Positions 8,485 through 16,513 are shown, counted from the stretch's first letter. The stretch is 64,000 bases of DNA from Candidatus Lucifugimonas marina (GCA_029593915.1 CP046147.1:434001-498000); one strand, 5' to 3'. The notes: generated from the sequence alone by a model not told the origin. Translations and numbers: made by a program.

Positions 8485-9297
8485 CTACTTTTGGCAGTTT
8501 GAGCAGTAGTAGGCAGTGCGTCCGCCAAATTTGAGAGTGACTAGCGGAATTTCGCAACGTGGACAGAATGAACCCGGTTTGCGATGGAGCTGCATGCGAT
8601 CGTCGTAGGCATCGACGATATAGGGTCGTCCGCGATCGTCCGGATGATTCTTTATGAATTCGAGTGCACGCTCGAGAGATTCTCTGATCGCTATGAGCAG
8701 GCTTTCAAGTTTTTGGTTAGAGATTTTGTTCGCACGACGTGCGGGTGATATTTCGATTCGATGCAGTGCCTCGTCGGCGTAGATGTTGCCGACTCCCGCG
8801 ATGATCGATTGGTTCAGCAGCAGAGGTTTGATCTGAGCAGTTCTGATTTTCAACACGCTTGCAAAATTTGTGGCAGAGAAATCGGGGTCGAGCGCATCTG
8901 GGCCGAGTCCGGCGAATGCCTGGTCGGGCGAGTCGAAATATCGCAACTGTGCCCAGCGTCGCGGGTCGACCAGTGCCATTCTGAATCCGTTGCTCATGTT
9001 GAACAGAGCCCGTGTGAATCGTGGCGTGGGTTCGGTCGGCTCTAACACGTTTACCTGGCCTGTCATTCCCATGTGGAGGCCGAGCACGCCTTGATCGAGT
9101 ACGGCGGCGAGTTGTTTGCCGCGTCGTTCTAGCGTTTTTATCGATTTGCCTTGAACTTGGTTGATACCCGAGATGGCACCGGTTCCGGATTCAGGACTTG
9201 GTTTCGTTTCCAGCTCTATCTGTTCGAATGTGCGACCGAGGATGCCCTCACGAATAAGGTAGCGTCTGAGAGATTCGACTTCAGGTAGTTCTGGCAT
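8485..9297 (-). CDS. mutM: Formamidopyrimidine-DNA glycosylase
   Basis: A 270-aa Fpg/MutM enzyme. It excises oxidised purines such as 8-oxoguanine and cleaves the DNA backbone (AP lyase). The protein begins M-P-E-L-P-E-V, in which Pro after Met is the catalytic amine and the following Glu is essential. R-R-G-K-Q-L carries the conserved lysine region. The C-terminus is the family zinc finger, C-P-R-C then C-S-N-C 16 residues later. The frame is open upstream to 9369, but ATG 9297 is the true start because the N-terminal proline must be residue 2 and the extension is repeat sequence. It lies downstream of polA on the same strand. Confidence 0.96.
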   Translation of the reverse strand: MPELPEVESLRRYLIREGILGRTFEQIELETKPSPESGTGAISGINQVQGKSIKTLERRGKQLAAVLDQGVLGLHMGMTGQVNVLEPTEPTPRFTRALFNMSNGFRMALVDPRRWAQLRYFDSPDQAFAGLGPDALDPDFSATNFASVLKIRTAQIKPLLLNQSIIAGVGNIYADEALHRIEISPARRANKISNQKLESLLIAIRESLERALEFIKNHPDDRGRPYIVDAYDDRMQLHRKPGSFCPRCEIPLVTLKFGGRTAYYCSNCQK

Positions 9298-9327
9298 TTT
9301 TCGGTCTGTGGGAATCAGCTTAGAAAA

Positions 9328-9420
9328 TGTCATCCTGAGCTCCGTCGAAGGAGACACGATGGTGGTCACAAATGGATGATCTAGCCTGCCTGTCGTCCTT
9401 CGAGAGCCTCACGATGACAC
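9328..9420. repeat. Intergenic inverted repeat family A
   Basis: An element with imperfect inverted arms. The left arm begins TGTCATCCTGAG and reaches CGAAGGAGACACG; the right arm runs TGTCGTCCTTCGAGAGCCTC to ATGACAC. Related copies lie at 56371-56492, 57384-57513 and 58520-58592, with a worn copy at 17249-17331. Here it separates polA from mutM and may form a hairpin in the transcript. Confidence 0.8.
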
Positions 9421-9481
9421 TTGTATTGAGAGCCATTGGAATGCTTTTTTCGGCTCGTTGTAATCGCTCAGCGACTCTCCA

Positions 9482-12388
9482 CTAATCCACTGAATCCATG
9501 TCGCCCCAAGTTGGGCCGGTTTTGGCTTCGACTAGGAGGGGCACATCAAGATTCATAGCCGCGGGCATCATGGATGTGACCATCATCTGCATTTCCATCA
9601 GCTCGCCGGGAGCGATCTCGAAGATGAGTTCGTCGTGGACCTGAATCGACATTTTTGACCGCATCTTCTGAGTTTTCATCTCATTCGAAATATTGATCAT
9701 CGCCAGCTTGATCACGTCTGCTGCAGTTCCCTGAATAGGCATGTTCACCGACACTCGTTCGGCGGCGGCGCGGTGGCCGGGGTGCCCCGCGTTTATGTCG
9801 GGTAAGTAACGCCGACGGCCCGTAATCGTCTGAGCATAGCCGTTGTCGCGAGCCGACTGCTTTACTTCCTCGATGTAGTCTCGAATTCCCGGATATTTTC
9901 CGAAGTAAAGATCGATAAATTCTTGCCCCTGTTGCCGGGTTAGATCGGTCTGGCGTGCTACTCCGACAGGCCCGAGTCCGTAAATAACGCCAAAGTTCAA
10001 AATCTTGGCGATTCGTCGTTGATCGGCGTTCACGTCTTGTACGTCGTACATCGCACGGGCAGTTGCGGCGTGGATGTCTTCGCCCTTGTGGAATGCTTCG
10101 AGCAGTCCGGGCTCTTGCGAAAGGTGAGCCAAGATGCGAAGTTCGATCTGCGAGTAGTCGGCTGCCAAGAATTGCCAGCCGTTTGCAGCATCGGCAACGA
10201 AGGCTTTTCTCACACGCCTACCAAGCTCGGTGCGAACCGGAATGTTTTGCACGTTTGGATCGGTACTAGAGAGTCGACCCGTAGCTGATCCGACCTGGTT
10301 GAAGCTAGTGTGAACTCGACCAGTTTGGGGATTTACCAGCTCTGGCAATGCGTCGACATAAGTCGATTTAAGCTTTGTGAGTTCTCGGAATTTTAAGACA
10401 GCGTCGGCTACTTGATAAACACGGTCGTCGAGCCCAGTAGTTTCCGAAATTTTTTCGAGTGCATTCGCATCCATCGAGTAACCAGTTTTGGTCTTACGAG
10501 TCTTGGGAGCACCGAGCTCGTCGATCAGCAGGGCGGCTACTTGTTGATTCGATGCGAGATTGAGTTCTCGACCGCCGATAACGGCTGTCGCTGCTTGTTT
10601 GATTTGCTCTACATCCGCTCCAAGTTGTTCCGACATTTCAGCAAGTGCTGTCTTGTCGATGATCATCCCGTTTCTCTGCATTTCGATGAGCACTGGCAGC
10701 AAGGGAAGTTCGATTTCTTCATTTACATATCGCGATTCATGCTCGTCGATTTCTGGCTCGAAGTGCTCGTACAAGCGCCAGGTGAAATCGGCATCGGCAG
10801 CTGCGTATGGACCTGCCTGGTCGATTGGAACTGCCGCCATCGTTATCTGCTTTTTGCCTACGCCGATCAATGTCTTGATCTCGGTCATTTCGGCTTGGAA
10901 CAGCTCAAGTGCGAGTTGCTTTAGGCCAATAGCGCGCCGTCCGCATAAGGCGGCGGCGATCATCGTGTCGAACGACAGATTGTTCACGGAGATACCGGCA
11001 GCAGCGAGCACCATCATGTCGAAGTTGGCGTTGTGGGCGATCTTCTTTATTGATTCGTCTTCGAATATTGGTCGAAGGGCAGCTAGTCCTTCGGCGAATG
11101 GAACCTGATCTTTTACGCTCTCGCCATCGGTAGTGTGGCCCACCGCTACGTACCAGGCATGTTCCGATTTGATTGAGAACGAGAGACCAACCAGATCTGA
11201 TGTCATCGAATTTAGACCGGTCGTCTCGGTGTCGAACGCAAACTCACCTTTGGCTCGCAAAGCGTCGATCATAGTGTTGAGACCTGTCATGTCGGTCACA
11301 ACTTCGTACTCGCCGAGTGGCTTTGGTGGTTCAGGATCGACCAGCGCCTCAACCGGTGCACCCTCTCCCATCATGTCCATCTGTCCATCGGCGGTGATTG
11401 CGGGAGCTTCGTTAGGCTCCCAACCGGGTGCTGATTCGACATCTGGTGCCGACGATGGAGATGGTGCATCAGAGCCTGCTTTGGGAAGACGGTTGGCGAC
11501 GTTGCGCATCTCGTATTCCATCAATTTCTTGATAACCACTTCGCGGTCGAAATCGCCGAATTTTGAACCGTCGGCATCGAACTCGACTGGGACGTCTCGA
11601 ACGATTGTGGTTAGAACGAGCGCAGTTGCAGCTGTTTCGCGATGTTCTTCCAAGAGATTCATCGTGCGCTTGGCACCGCGCAGACCTTCGATTTTCTCGA
11701 CTTCTTCGAGTTGGCTGAATAGCGAAGGAAAGTGGCCGAGCTTCGTGAGTACGGCTCGTGCCGATTTCTTTCCGACTCCCGGAACGCCAGGAATGTTGTC
11801 GGATGAATCGCCTTCGAGGGCTTTGATCTCGGCTACGTATTCGGGTCCGAGCCCGTCGTATTTGTCGGCGACACCCGCTGGATCGTACGTTCGCATATCG
11901 CCGAAACCGGTGTACATGAGGAGAGACGTATCTTCATCAACCAGCTGTAGCTGGTCGGCATCACCAGTGAGGATCAGAGTTTTGATGCCCTGTTCCGTGG
12001 CCTGCTTAGAAAGAGTTCCTATCAGATCATCTGCTTCGAATCCTTCGTATTCGTATACCGGCACCCCCATTGGTTCGAGGATTTCTTTAAGGATCGGAAT
12101 CTGCTCGTGGAGGGCAGGGTCGACTTCTTGTCGCTGCGCCTTGTACTCAGGAAATAGTTCTTTGCGGAATGTGGGAGCCTTCGTATCGAACGTCACTGCG
12201 ATGTGAGTGGGGTTTTGCTCTCGAATCGTCTTCAAGAACATCGTCATGAATCCACTCGCCCCGGTCGTGTTCTGCCCAGAAGCGGTGATCAGATGATCAC
12301 GCATGGCGAACCACGCTCGGAACACGATTGCGTGACCGTCGATAAGGAGGAACATCTGGTCGTCAGTTTTAGCTTTGGAAGTGGTCAT
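9482..12388 (-). CDS. polA: DNA polymerase I
   Basis: A 968-aa, three-domain DNA polymerase I for gap filling, Okazaki primer removal and repair. Residues ~10-300 are the 5'-3' flap nuclease (starts F-L-L-I-D-G-H; helix-hairpin-helix G-V-P-G-V-G-K-K). A linker rich in Pro, Ala and Asp follows at about 300-355. The 3'-5' exonuclease domain (~360-560) keeps its metal-binding motif D-T-E-T-T-G, so proofreading should be active. The C-terminal polymerase has motif A Y-S-Q-I-E-L-R, motif B around R-R-I-A-K-I-L-N-F-G and motif C Q-V-H-D-E-L-I-F-E. ATG 12388 gives a natural N-terminus. No clear Shine-Dalgarno is present. mutM follows on the same strand. Confidence 0.97.
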   Translation of the reverse strand: MTTSKAKTDDQMFLLIDGHAIVFRAWFAMRDHLITASGQNTTGASGFMTMFLKTIREQNPTHIAVTFDTKAPTFRKELFPEYKAQRQEVDPALHEQIPILKEILEPMGVPVYEYEGFEADDLIGTLSKQATEQGIKTLILTGDADQLQLVDEDTSLLMYTGFGDMRTYDPAGVADKYDGLGPEYVAEIKALEGDSSDNIPGVPGVGKKSARAVLTKLGHFPSLFSQLEEVEKIEGLRGAKRTMNLLEEHRETAATALVLTTIVRDVPVEFDADGSKFGDFDREVVIKKLMEYEMRNVANRLPKAGSDAPSPSSAPDVESAPGWEPNEAPAITADGQMDMMGEGAPVEALVDPEPPKPLGEYEVVTDMTGLNTMIDALRAKGEFAFDTETTGLNSMTSDLVGLSFSIKSEHAWYVAVGHTTDGESVKDQVPFAEGLAALRPIFEDESIKKIAHNANFDMMVLAAAGISVNNLSFDTMIAAALCGRRAIGLKQLALELFQAEMTEIKTLIGVGKKQITMAAVPIDQAGPYAAADADFTWRLYEHFEPEIDEHESRYVNEEIELPLLPVLIEMQRNGMIIDKTALAEMSEQLGADVEQIKQAATAVIGGRELNLASNQQVAALLIDELGAPKTRKTKTGYSMDANALEKISETTGLDDRVYQVADAVLKFRELTKLKSTYVDALPELVNPQTGRVHTSFNQVGSATGRLSSTDPNVQNIPVRTELGRRVRKAFVADAANGWQFLAADYSQIELRILAHLSQEPGLLEAFHKGEDIHAATARAMYDVQDVNADQRRIAKILNFGVIYGLGPVGVARQTDLTRQQGQEFIDLYFGKYPGIRDYIEEVKQSARDNGYAQTITGRRRYLPDINAGHPGHRAAAERVSVNMPIQGTAADVIKLAMINISNEMKTQKMRSKMSIQVHDELIFEIAPGELMEMQMMVTSMMPAAMNLDVPLLVEAKTGPTWGDMDSVD

Positions 12389-12512
12389 AGATGGGAGGGA
12401 TTCGGAACTGGCACGGCGATGTGAGGACGAGCCGCTGATGAGTCTTGATCGGTAGTGTGCGGATTATAGCTTCCGGTGCAGCAGGCTGGACATGGATTGG
12501 GTCATTGGCTCT

Positions 12513-12684
12513 GTCATTGCGAGGAGGGACGACGTGGCAATCAGTGATCCTATGCCACGCTACTTTCGAGTGTAGATATGAAGTTGCTCAAGACCTTGGC
12601 TATTGGTCGTATCAACTGTGGTGAAAGGAGCGTTGGTCAGCCTGCTGATTGCCACGGCGCTCATTCTTCGTTTCTCGCAATGAC
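12513..12684. repeat. Intergenic inverted repeat family B (complete element)
   Basis: The left arm (about 12513-12544) begins GTCATTGCGAGGAGGGACG and ends GTGGCAATCA. The right arm (about 12646-12684) is its imperfect reverse complement, TGATTGCCACG to TCGCAATGAC. About 100 bases of unrelated sequence lie between the arms, and no coding potential was seen there. The element fills most of the 408-base gap between polA and the padR promoter. Confidence 0.8.
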
Positions 12685-12715
12685 AACTTCAGATCGGTGA
12701 TTCTACAGCCTGAGT

Positions 12716-12756
12716 TTGACATACCTATCCTGCCGATATATCGTTTAGCTAGGTAT
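12716..12756 (+). promoter_or_regulatory. padR promoter overlapped by a 36-bp palindromic operator
   Basis: A consensus -35 hexamer TTGACA lies at 12716-12721. A 36-bp palindrome covers 12721-12756. Its outer arms are ATACCTA and TAGGTAT, its core is CGATATATCG (12734-12743), all centred on 12738.5, and 13 of 18 positions pair. The core covers the expected -10 position (TATATC or TATCGT). This arrangement is typical of autorepression by a dimeric regulator, here probably the PadR protein encoded from 12797. Confidence 0.65.
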
Positions 12757-12796
12757 TGAAAAAGAAGCGAGCAAATCGCTGTTACAACGAACCAAA

Positions 12797-13216
12797 ATGA
12801 CCACATCAACGAAACCCGCAAATGATCTCGCCAGCGTCGACTATTGGCAGTCGCTGAATCGAAAAAGTCTTCTGAGATTTTTCATGCTTCAGCAGCTGAG
12901 TAATGGTCCGATGCACGGTTACGAGATCGGCACCCGAATCGCACTTTGCTGTGATGCACGACCGACTGACGCCATGATTTATCCGATGCTCAAAGAGTTG
13001 GAAACTGGCGGTTACGTAGAGCTGGAGTCAGTCGTGATCAACGGTCGAAAGCGCAAGAACTACTCGCTTTCGGCGTTGGGTGTTGAGGCGTACAGGGCTT
13101 CTGCTCAAGCGTGGTCGAACGTATTGCCGCAACTCGAAACTGCGGTGAAAGAGGCAGGCGTGGAGACAGCTTGCTGCACGACAACGGTTATCGATTCCAG
13201 CATTTTAGGAGACTGA
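12797..13216 (+). CDS. PadR-family transcriptional regulator, cysteine-rich
   Basis: A 139-aa winged-helix regulator of the PadR family. The signature is L-S-N-G-P-M-H-G-Y-E-I near residues 34-44, then a recognition region and wing (Y-P-M-L-K-E-L-E and G-R-K-R-K-N-Y-S-L-S), with a short C-terminal helix for dimerisation. Two vicinal cysteine pairs (C51-C52 at the end of helix 2, and C126-C127 near the C-terminus) are unusual for PadR and could bind As(III) or a soft metal. It is the first gene of a unit with arsM starting 4 bases after its stop, behind a promoter with a 36-bp palindrome. Inference: it represses its own operon and is released by arsenite. Confidence 0.85.
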   Translation: MTTSTKPANDLASVDYWQSLNRKSLLRFFMLQQLSNGPMHGYEIGTRIALCCDARPTDAMIYPMLKELETGGYVELESVVINGRKRKNYSLSALGVEAYRASAQAWSNVLPQLETAVKEAGVETACCTTTVIDSSILGD

Positions 13217-13220
13217 GAAA

Positions 13221-14048
13221 ATGACTAATAATCCCTTCGGAACATTGACCCCTATCGACGCTGATGCTGCCTGTTGTGGTGGCGATGTGAATGCCGAAAT
13301 TACCCACGCCCAGCTCGATTCGATTACTGCGGCTGTTCAGCACGAGTACGGTTCGATAGCCGAGCGAGCAAGTGAGCGAGCTTCGCAGACGAATAAAGCC
13401 ACTGATCGGCTCTACACTGAAGAGCAGCGATCTGTCCTTACGGACGAGGCAGCGGGTGCATCGGCGGGTTGCGGAAACCCTGTCGGAATTGCTGATGCTA
13501 AAACCGGTGAGACAGTTCTCGATCTTGGGTCTGGTGGTGGAATCGACTGTTTCTTGGCTGCGAAGGAAGTCGGTCCGACGGGCTCAGTCATAGGTATCGA
13601 TATGACGCCACGAATGCTCGAGCTGGCTCGTACCAATGCAGAAAAGCTTGAGACGACGAATGTCGTATTCAAGTTGGGACACATCGAGCAAATTCCTCAG
13701 GAAGACAACTCGGTTGATCTCGTAATTTCGAACTGTGTGATCGCTTTGTCGGAACAGAAGGAACGAGTTTTCTCGGAGATTATTCGTATTCTCAAACCGG
13801 GTGGACGGTTTGTAATTTCGGACATTGTTACCGATAAGCCATTGCCCGACGACGTTCGAAAATCGGCCGCCGAATGGGTTAGTTGTGTCGGTGGTGCGGC
13901 TGTGATGAGCGACTACCTTGCGATGGTCGAAGAGACAGGATTCGAAAACATCGAGATTCTTGAGAATCGACCAAGCACGGGCGGGAACGAAGAGTGGCGA
14001 TCATCGATGATCAATCTCACTCTTAGAGCATTCAAGCCTGCCGGGTAG
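13221..14048 (+). CDS. arsM: Arsenite S-adenosylmethionine methyltransferase
   Basis: A 275-aa class I methyltransferase of the ArsM/AS3MT family, which methylates As(III) using SAM and glutathione or thioredoxin. The SAM motif is V-L-D-L-G-S-G-G-G-I-D near residues 99-109, with G-I-D-M-T-P after strand 2. All three arsenic-binding cysteines of the family are present: C84 in G-C-G-N-P, C172 in I-S-N-C-V-I and C222 in W-V-S-C-V-G-G-A. There is also an N-terminal C18-C19 pair. It starts at ATG 13221, four bases after the padR stop, with AGGAGA upstream. The intact cysteines make real arsenic methylation activity likely. No arsR, arsB or arsC is in the window. Confidence 0.92.
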   Translation: MTNNPFGTLTPIDADAACCGGDVNAEITHAQLDSITAAVQHEYGSIAERASERASQTNKATDRLYTEEQRSVLTDEAAGASAGCGNPVGIADAKTGETVLDLGSGGGIDCFLAAKEVGPTGSVIGIDMTPRMLELARTNAEKLETTNVVFKLGHIEQIPQEDNSVDLVISNCVIALSEQKERVFSEIIRILKPGGRFVISDIVTDKPLPDDVRKSAAEWVSCVGGAAVMSDYLAMVEETGFENIEILENRPSTGGNEEWRSSMINLTLRAFKPAG

Positions 14049-14062
14049 TGCACAGTGCTCAA

Positions 14063-14089
14063 ACCTCCCTCCCTCACGGGGAGGGAGGT
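14063..14089. terminator. Perfect 11-bp hairpin between arsM and its paralogue
   Basis: ACCTCCCTCCC (14063-14073) pairs perfectly with GGGAGGGAGGT (14079-14089) around a TCACG loop. It begins 15 bases after the arsM stop. No T-tract follows on the plus strand, so it may be a partial terminator, an RNA-stability hairpin, or a small dispersed repeat rather than a classical terminator. Confidence 0.5.
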
Positions 14090-14133
14090 GAAGTACGATA
14101 GGTAGCAGTTTCAACTTGTTCGGAGATTAGCGG

Positions 14134-14991
14134 TTGGCGGAAGCTCGAAAATTCGTATTTGTATCGCCCGATTATGGTAGTTCTATTACCGAGAACGGGT
14201 GCTGCGGTTCAGGCTGCTGCGATTTCGAGGCGGTAGTTCTATCAGGCAATGCCAAGGACATTACGAACGCAGTGAAGCAGCGCTATGGTGCGCTTGCCGA
14301 ACGGGCTGGCAAACGAGGGCTTGAGGCTTCTGAAGATAAGTCGTCCGACAAGTTTTATTCTGATTCTGAGCGGGCGTTGATTAGCGATGAAGTTGCTGGA
14401 GCTTCCACAGGCGTCGGCAACCCCGTTAGGTTTGCTGAAATCAAGGCGGGAGAGATCGTTCTGGATCTCGGCTCAGGCGGTGGCATCGACTGTTTCATCG
14501 CTGCCAGTCAAGTCGGCTCTGAAGGTAAAGTTATCGGCGTCGACATGACCCCTCGCATGGCGTCTTCGGCTAGAGATAATGCCAAGAAACTCACAACCAC
14601 TAACGTTACGTTCAAGCGGGGTCACATCGAGCAAATTCCGCAGGACGAGACATCTGTCGATGTTGTTATCTCCAACAACGCAATCGCACTTTCTGAATGG
14701 AAGCACCTTGTGTTTTCAGAGATGTTTCGGGTGCTGAAACCCGGAGGACGTTTCGTTATTTCCGAACGAGTTGTGACTGAAGCACTTCCTGAATCTGTGC
14801 AAGATTCGACTCACGAGTGGGTTGAGGGAATTGCCGGTGCTTCGCTGAAGAACAAGTTCATCGAGACGATTGAAACTGCTGGATTTGTCGATGTTGAAGT
14901 TGTGGACGAGCAACCGAACAACGATGGCGACGAAGAGTGGCGATCGTCGCTGGTAACCTCGACGATAAGGGCCTTTAAGCCGGATCGATAA
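14134..14991 (+). CDS. ArsM-like methyltransferase paralogue lacking the arsenic-binding cysteines
   Basis: A 285-aa methyltransferase clearly related to the preceding arsM, with shared blocks such as V-L-D-L-G-S-G-G-G-I-D-C and G-H-I-E-Q-I-P-Q. The SAM site is intact. However, each arsenic-binding cysteine is replaced: V94 (G-V-G-N-P), N182 (I-S-N-N-A-I) and G232 (W-V-E-G-I-A-G-A). An N-terminal C-C-G-S-G-C-C cluster remains at 23-29. The start is TTG 14134, with GGAG ten bases upstream. It lies 85 bases after arsM, behind a strong hairpin. By family knowledge it should not methylate arsenite. It may use another substrate, act as a partner of ArsM, or be decaying, although the frame is intact. 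Confidence 0.85.
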   Translation: MAEARKFVFVSPDYGSSITENGCCGSGCCDFEAVVLSGNAKDITNAVKQRYGALAERAGKRGLEASEDKSSDKFYSDSERALISDEVAGASTGVGNPVRFAEIKAGEIVLDLGSGGGIDCFIAASQVGSEGKVIGVDMTPRMASSARDNAKKLTTTNVTFKRGHIEQIPQDETSVDVVISNNAIALSEWKHLVFSEMFRVLKPGGRFVISERVVTEALPESVQDSTHEWVEGIAGASLKNKFIETIETAGFVDVEVVDEQPNNDGDEEWRSSLVTSTIRAFKPDR

Positions 14992-15010
14992 TATCCCGTT
15001 CGCCTCGAAA

Positions 15011-15421
15011 TTAGGTCTCGTGAGACTTCATTCCTGGGCCAATCGAACGAGGGAATCCTAGTCTCAATCCCTTGGGCGGATCACCATATCTGTTGGTCCG
15101 TGGATTCCCTGGCATGAATATCAGTAGCAATTCGATCAGCCATCCAACTATTGGGATTAACACGAGTAACCCGTATATCGCAGGTTGATTGAAATCATGA
15201 AGCCGACGGATGCAAGCTGAAGTGGAGATCAGCATATTGGCAGCAAGAACCATGTACATGTCGAAGGTGTACATCTCTTGGTGATGTCTTACTCCTCACG
15301 TCGCGTAGTAGATGAAGAAGCTAAGCAACCCTAACTCGTCGATGGCAATCTGCAAGAAGTAAGTCTGGCGATTCAGTCTCCCGGCGAAACCAAACAGCCA
15401 GAACCTGTTGGAGAATATCAT
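15011..15421 (-). pseudogene. DUF805 membrane protein gene split by in-frame TGA
   Basis: One continuous minus-strand frame encodes a DUF805 protein if the TGA at 15296-15298 is ignored. The first part (ATG 15421) gives M-I-F-S-N then L-F-G-F-A-G-R-L-N-R-Q-T-Y, the family N-terminal signature. The second part, open from 15274, carries the family R-R-L-H-D, a hydrophobic helix with P-I-V-G-W, and N-R-Y-G-D-P-P. Joined length is about 136 codons, normal for DUF805, while the 87-aa downstream ORF alone lacks the first helix. A CGA-to-TGA change is the simplest explanation. The sequence after TGA does not fit a SECIS element. A short product could be made from 15274. Confidence 0.75.
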
Positions 15422-15559
15422 CGAAACTCGGTTGTACGCGTCTGTGGAATCATGAGGCGCCAAATTACTGGATAGGTCAAATAGTCAACATTGTTGATTT
15501 TGAAGATATGTTCTTGACCGTCCCTCACCGTTACCTCCTAGTTACACTAGTTTCTCACC

Positions 15560-16513
15560 ATGCTGATTAATCCCTGGGTTCGAAATTACGAGAAAGACGA
15601 TCACGCCGCGCTGGGTCGCGTCCGAGAATGGGCTGCCAACAAGCTTGGCAGCAATGTCGACTACGGGTTCGGATATGGCACGTGGGTTTTTATCGGCAAT
15701 GAAACCGTTATTAAGATCGATCCAGAAGTAGGCCGTTCCGAACGATTCAGCCACGAACTCGCTGTTAGCCAGATGGAGATTCCAGGTGTCGCCACGCCGC
15801 GTGTTCTCGAAACGGGTGCACTTGAGGGCAGGGCGTGGGTGATTTTGAATCGCCTTGATGGATCGAGCGGTTACAACGTTTGGCCGGGACTTGATCAGGG
15901 TGCTCGAAGCAAACTGACCACCCAATTGGCTGATGCGCTCGGGCATATGCAGCAGTTCAATCCGGATAGGGGCATGCTGCACGCTGAGACCGAGCACTGG
16001 GCACAACACATCAGATTGTCGTTCAATCGTGCTCTGCGCAAAGTAGACGCTATTGTGCCGGGTCGGGTGCTGACACAGTCGCAGGGTGCGTTCGCACAGT
16101 GGGCTGAGGCGTTGGAAGATCGACCTCAGGTTCTGTGCCATGGTGATCTGTGGTTCGGCAATATTTTGGTTCAGAACGATGGCTCGCTCGCGGGCATTCT
16201 CGATTTTGATCGAATGGCCATGGCGCCCGCCGACTACGAGCTAGATATGCTGCTGCGGTTCTGGCGATACCCGTGGAATTTTGTTCCCGAGCAGTTGGAG
16301 GCAACCTACGACGATCCGCTTAATATCGACCTGATGAAGCCGTTCGTCGAGCTTTGCCAAGGTGATCTTTCGGACGATGCGCTTTCGGCCAGACTTAGCA
16401 CGACGGAACTCATCTATCGGCTGAATTTGGTTAATCGCTTCGGCTGGAACGACGAGTCAGCCGAGATGTTCGAGACCGTGCTGGGTGGCAACTGGGCAGA
16501 CGGTCTGGTTTAG
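15560..16513 (+). CDS. Aminoglycoside phosphotransferase-family kinase (APH)
   Basis: A 317-aa protein with the protein-kinase-like APH/choline kinase fold. The catalytic loop is C-H-G-D-L-W-F-G-N-I-L-V near residue 195, with Asp as base and Asn as metal ligand. I-L-D-F-D-R-M follows as the metal-binding Asp motif. A nucleotide-binding Lys is probably in V-I-K-I-D near residue 55. These enzymes transfer phosphate from ATP to small hydroxylated molecules (amino sugars, homoserine, fructosamine, choline). The substrate cannot be read from the sequence, and resistance should not be assumed. A small inverted repeat CTAGT-TAC-ACTAG lies just upstream (about 15538-15550). The gene is convergent with the DUF3841 gene. 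Confidence 0.85.
   Translation: MLINPWVRNYEKDDHAALGRVREWAANKLGSNVDYGFGYGTWVFIGNETVIKIDPEVGRSERFSHELAVSQMEIPGVATPRVLETGALEGRAWVILNRLDGSSGYNVWPGLDQGARSKLTTQLADALGHMQQFNPDRGMLHAETEHWAQHIRLSFNRALRKVDAIVPGRVLTQSQGAFAQWAEALEDRPQVLCHGDLWFGNILVQNDGSLAGILDFDRMAMAPADYELDMLLRFWRYPWNFVPEQLEATYDDPLNIDLMKPFVELCQGDLSDDALSARLSTTELIYRLNLVNRFGWNDESAEMFETVLGGNWADGLV

Noticed and set aside
9328-9420. Family A, B and C repeats as CRISPR or as insertion sequences
   Set aside because: The copies are dispersed single inverted elements with no regular spacer array and no transposase gene inside or beside them.
11133-12206. 357-codon plus-strand open frame inside polA
   Set aside because: It lies entirely antisense to well-conserved polA codons, is Ser/Arg/Pro-rich, and has no family motif. 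It is a shadow frame.
15296-15298. TGA in the DUF805 frame as another selenocysteine codon
   Set aside because: The position has no Cys/redox logic in DUF805. The only nearby hairpin (ACATC/GATGT) has its loop 14 bases after TGA with no G in the first two loop bases, outside the bacterial SECIS pattern.
15560-16513. Antibiotic-resistance phosphotransferase
   Set aside because: Only the general APH/choline-kinase fold motifs are visible. No mobile context or aminoglycoside-specific feature supports a resistance call.
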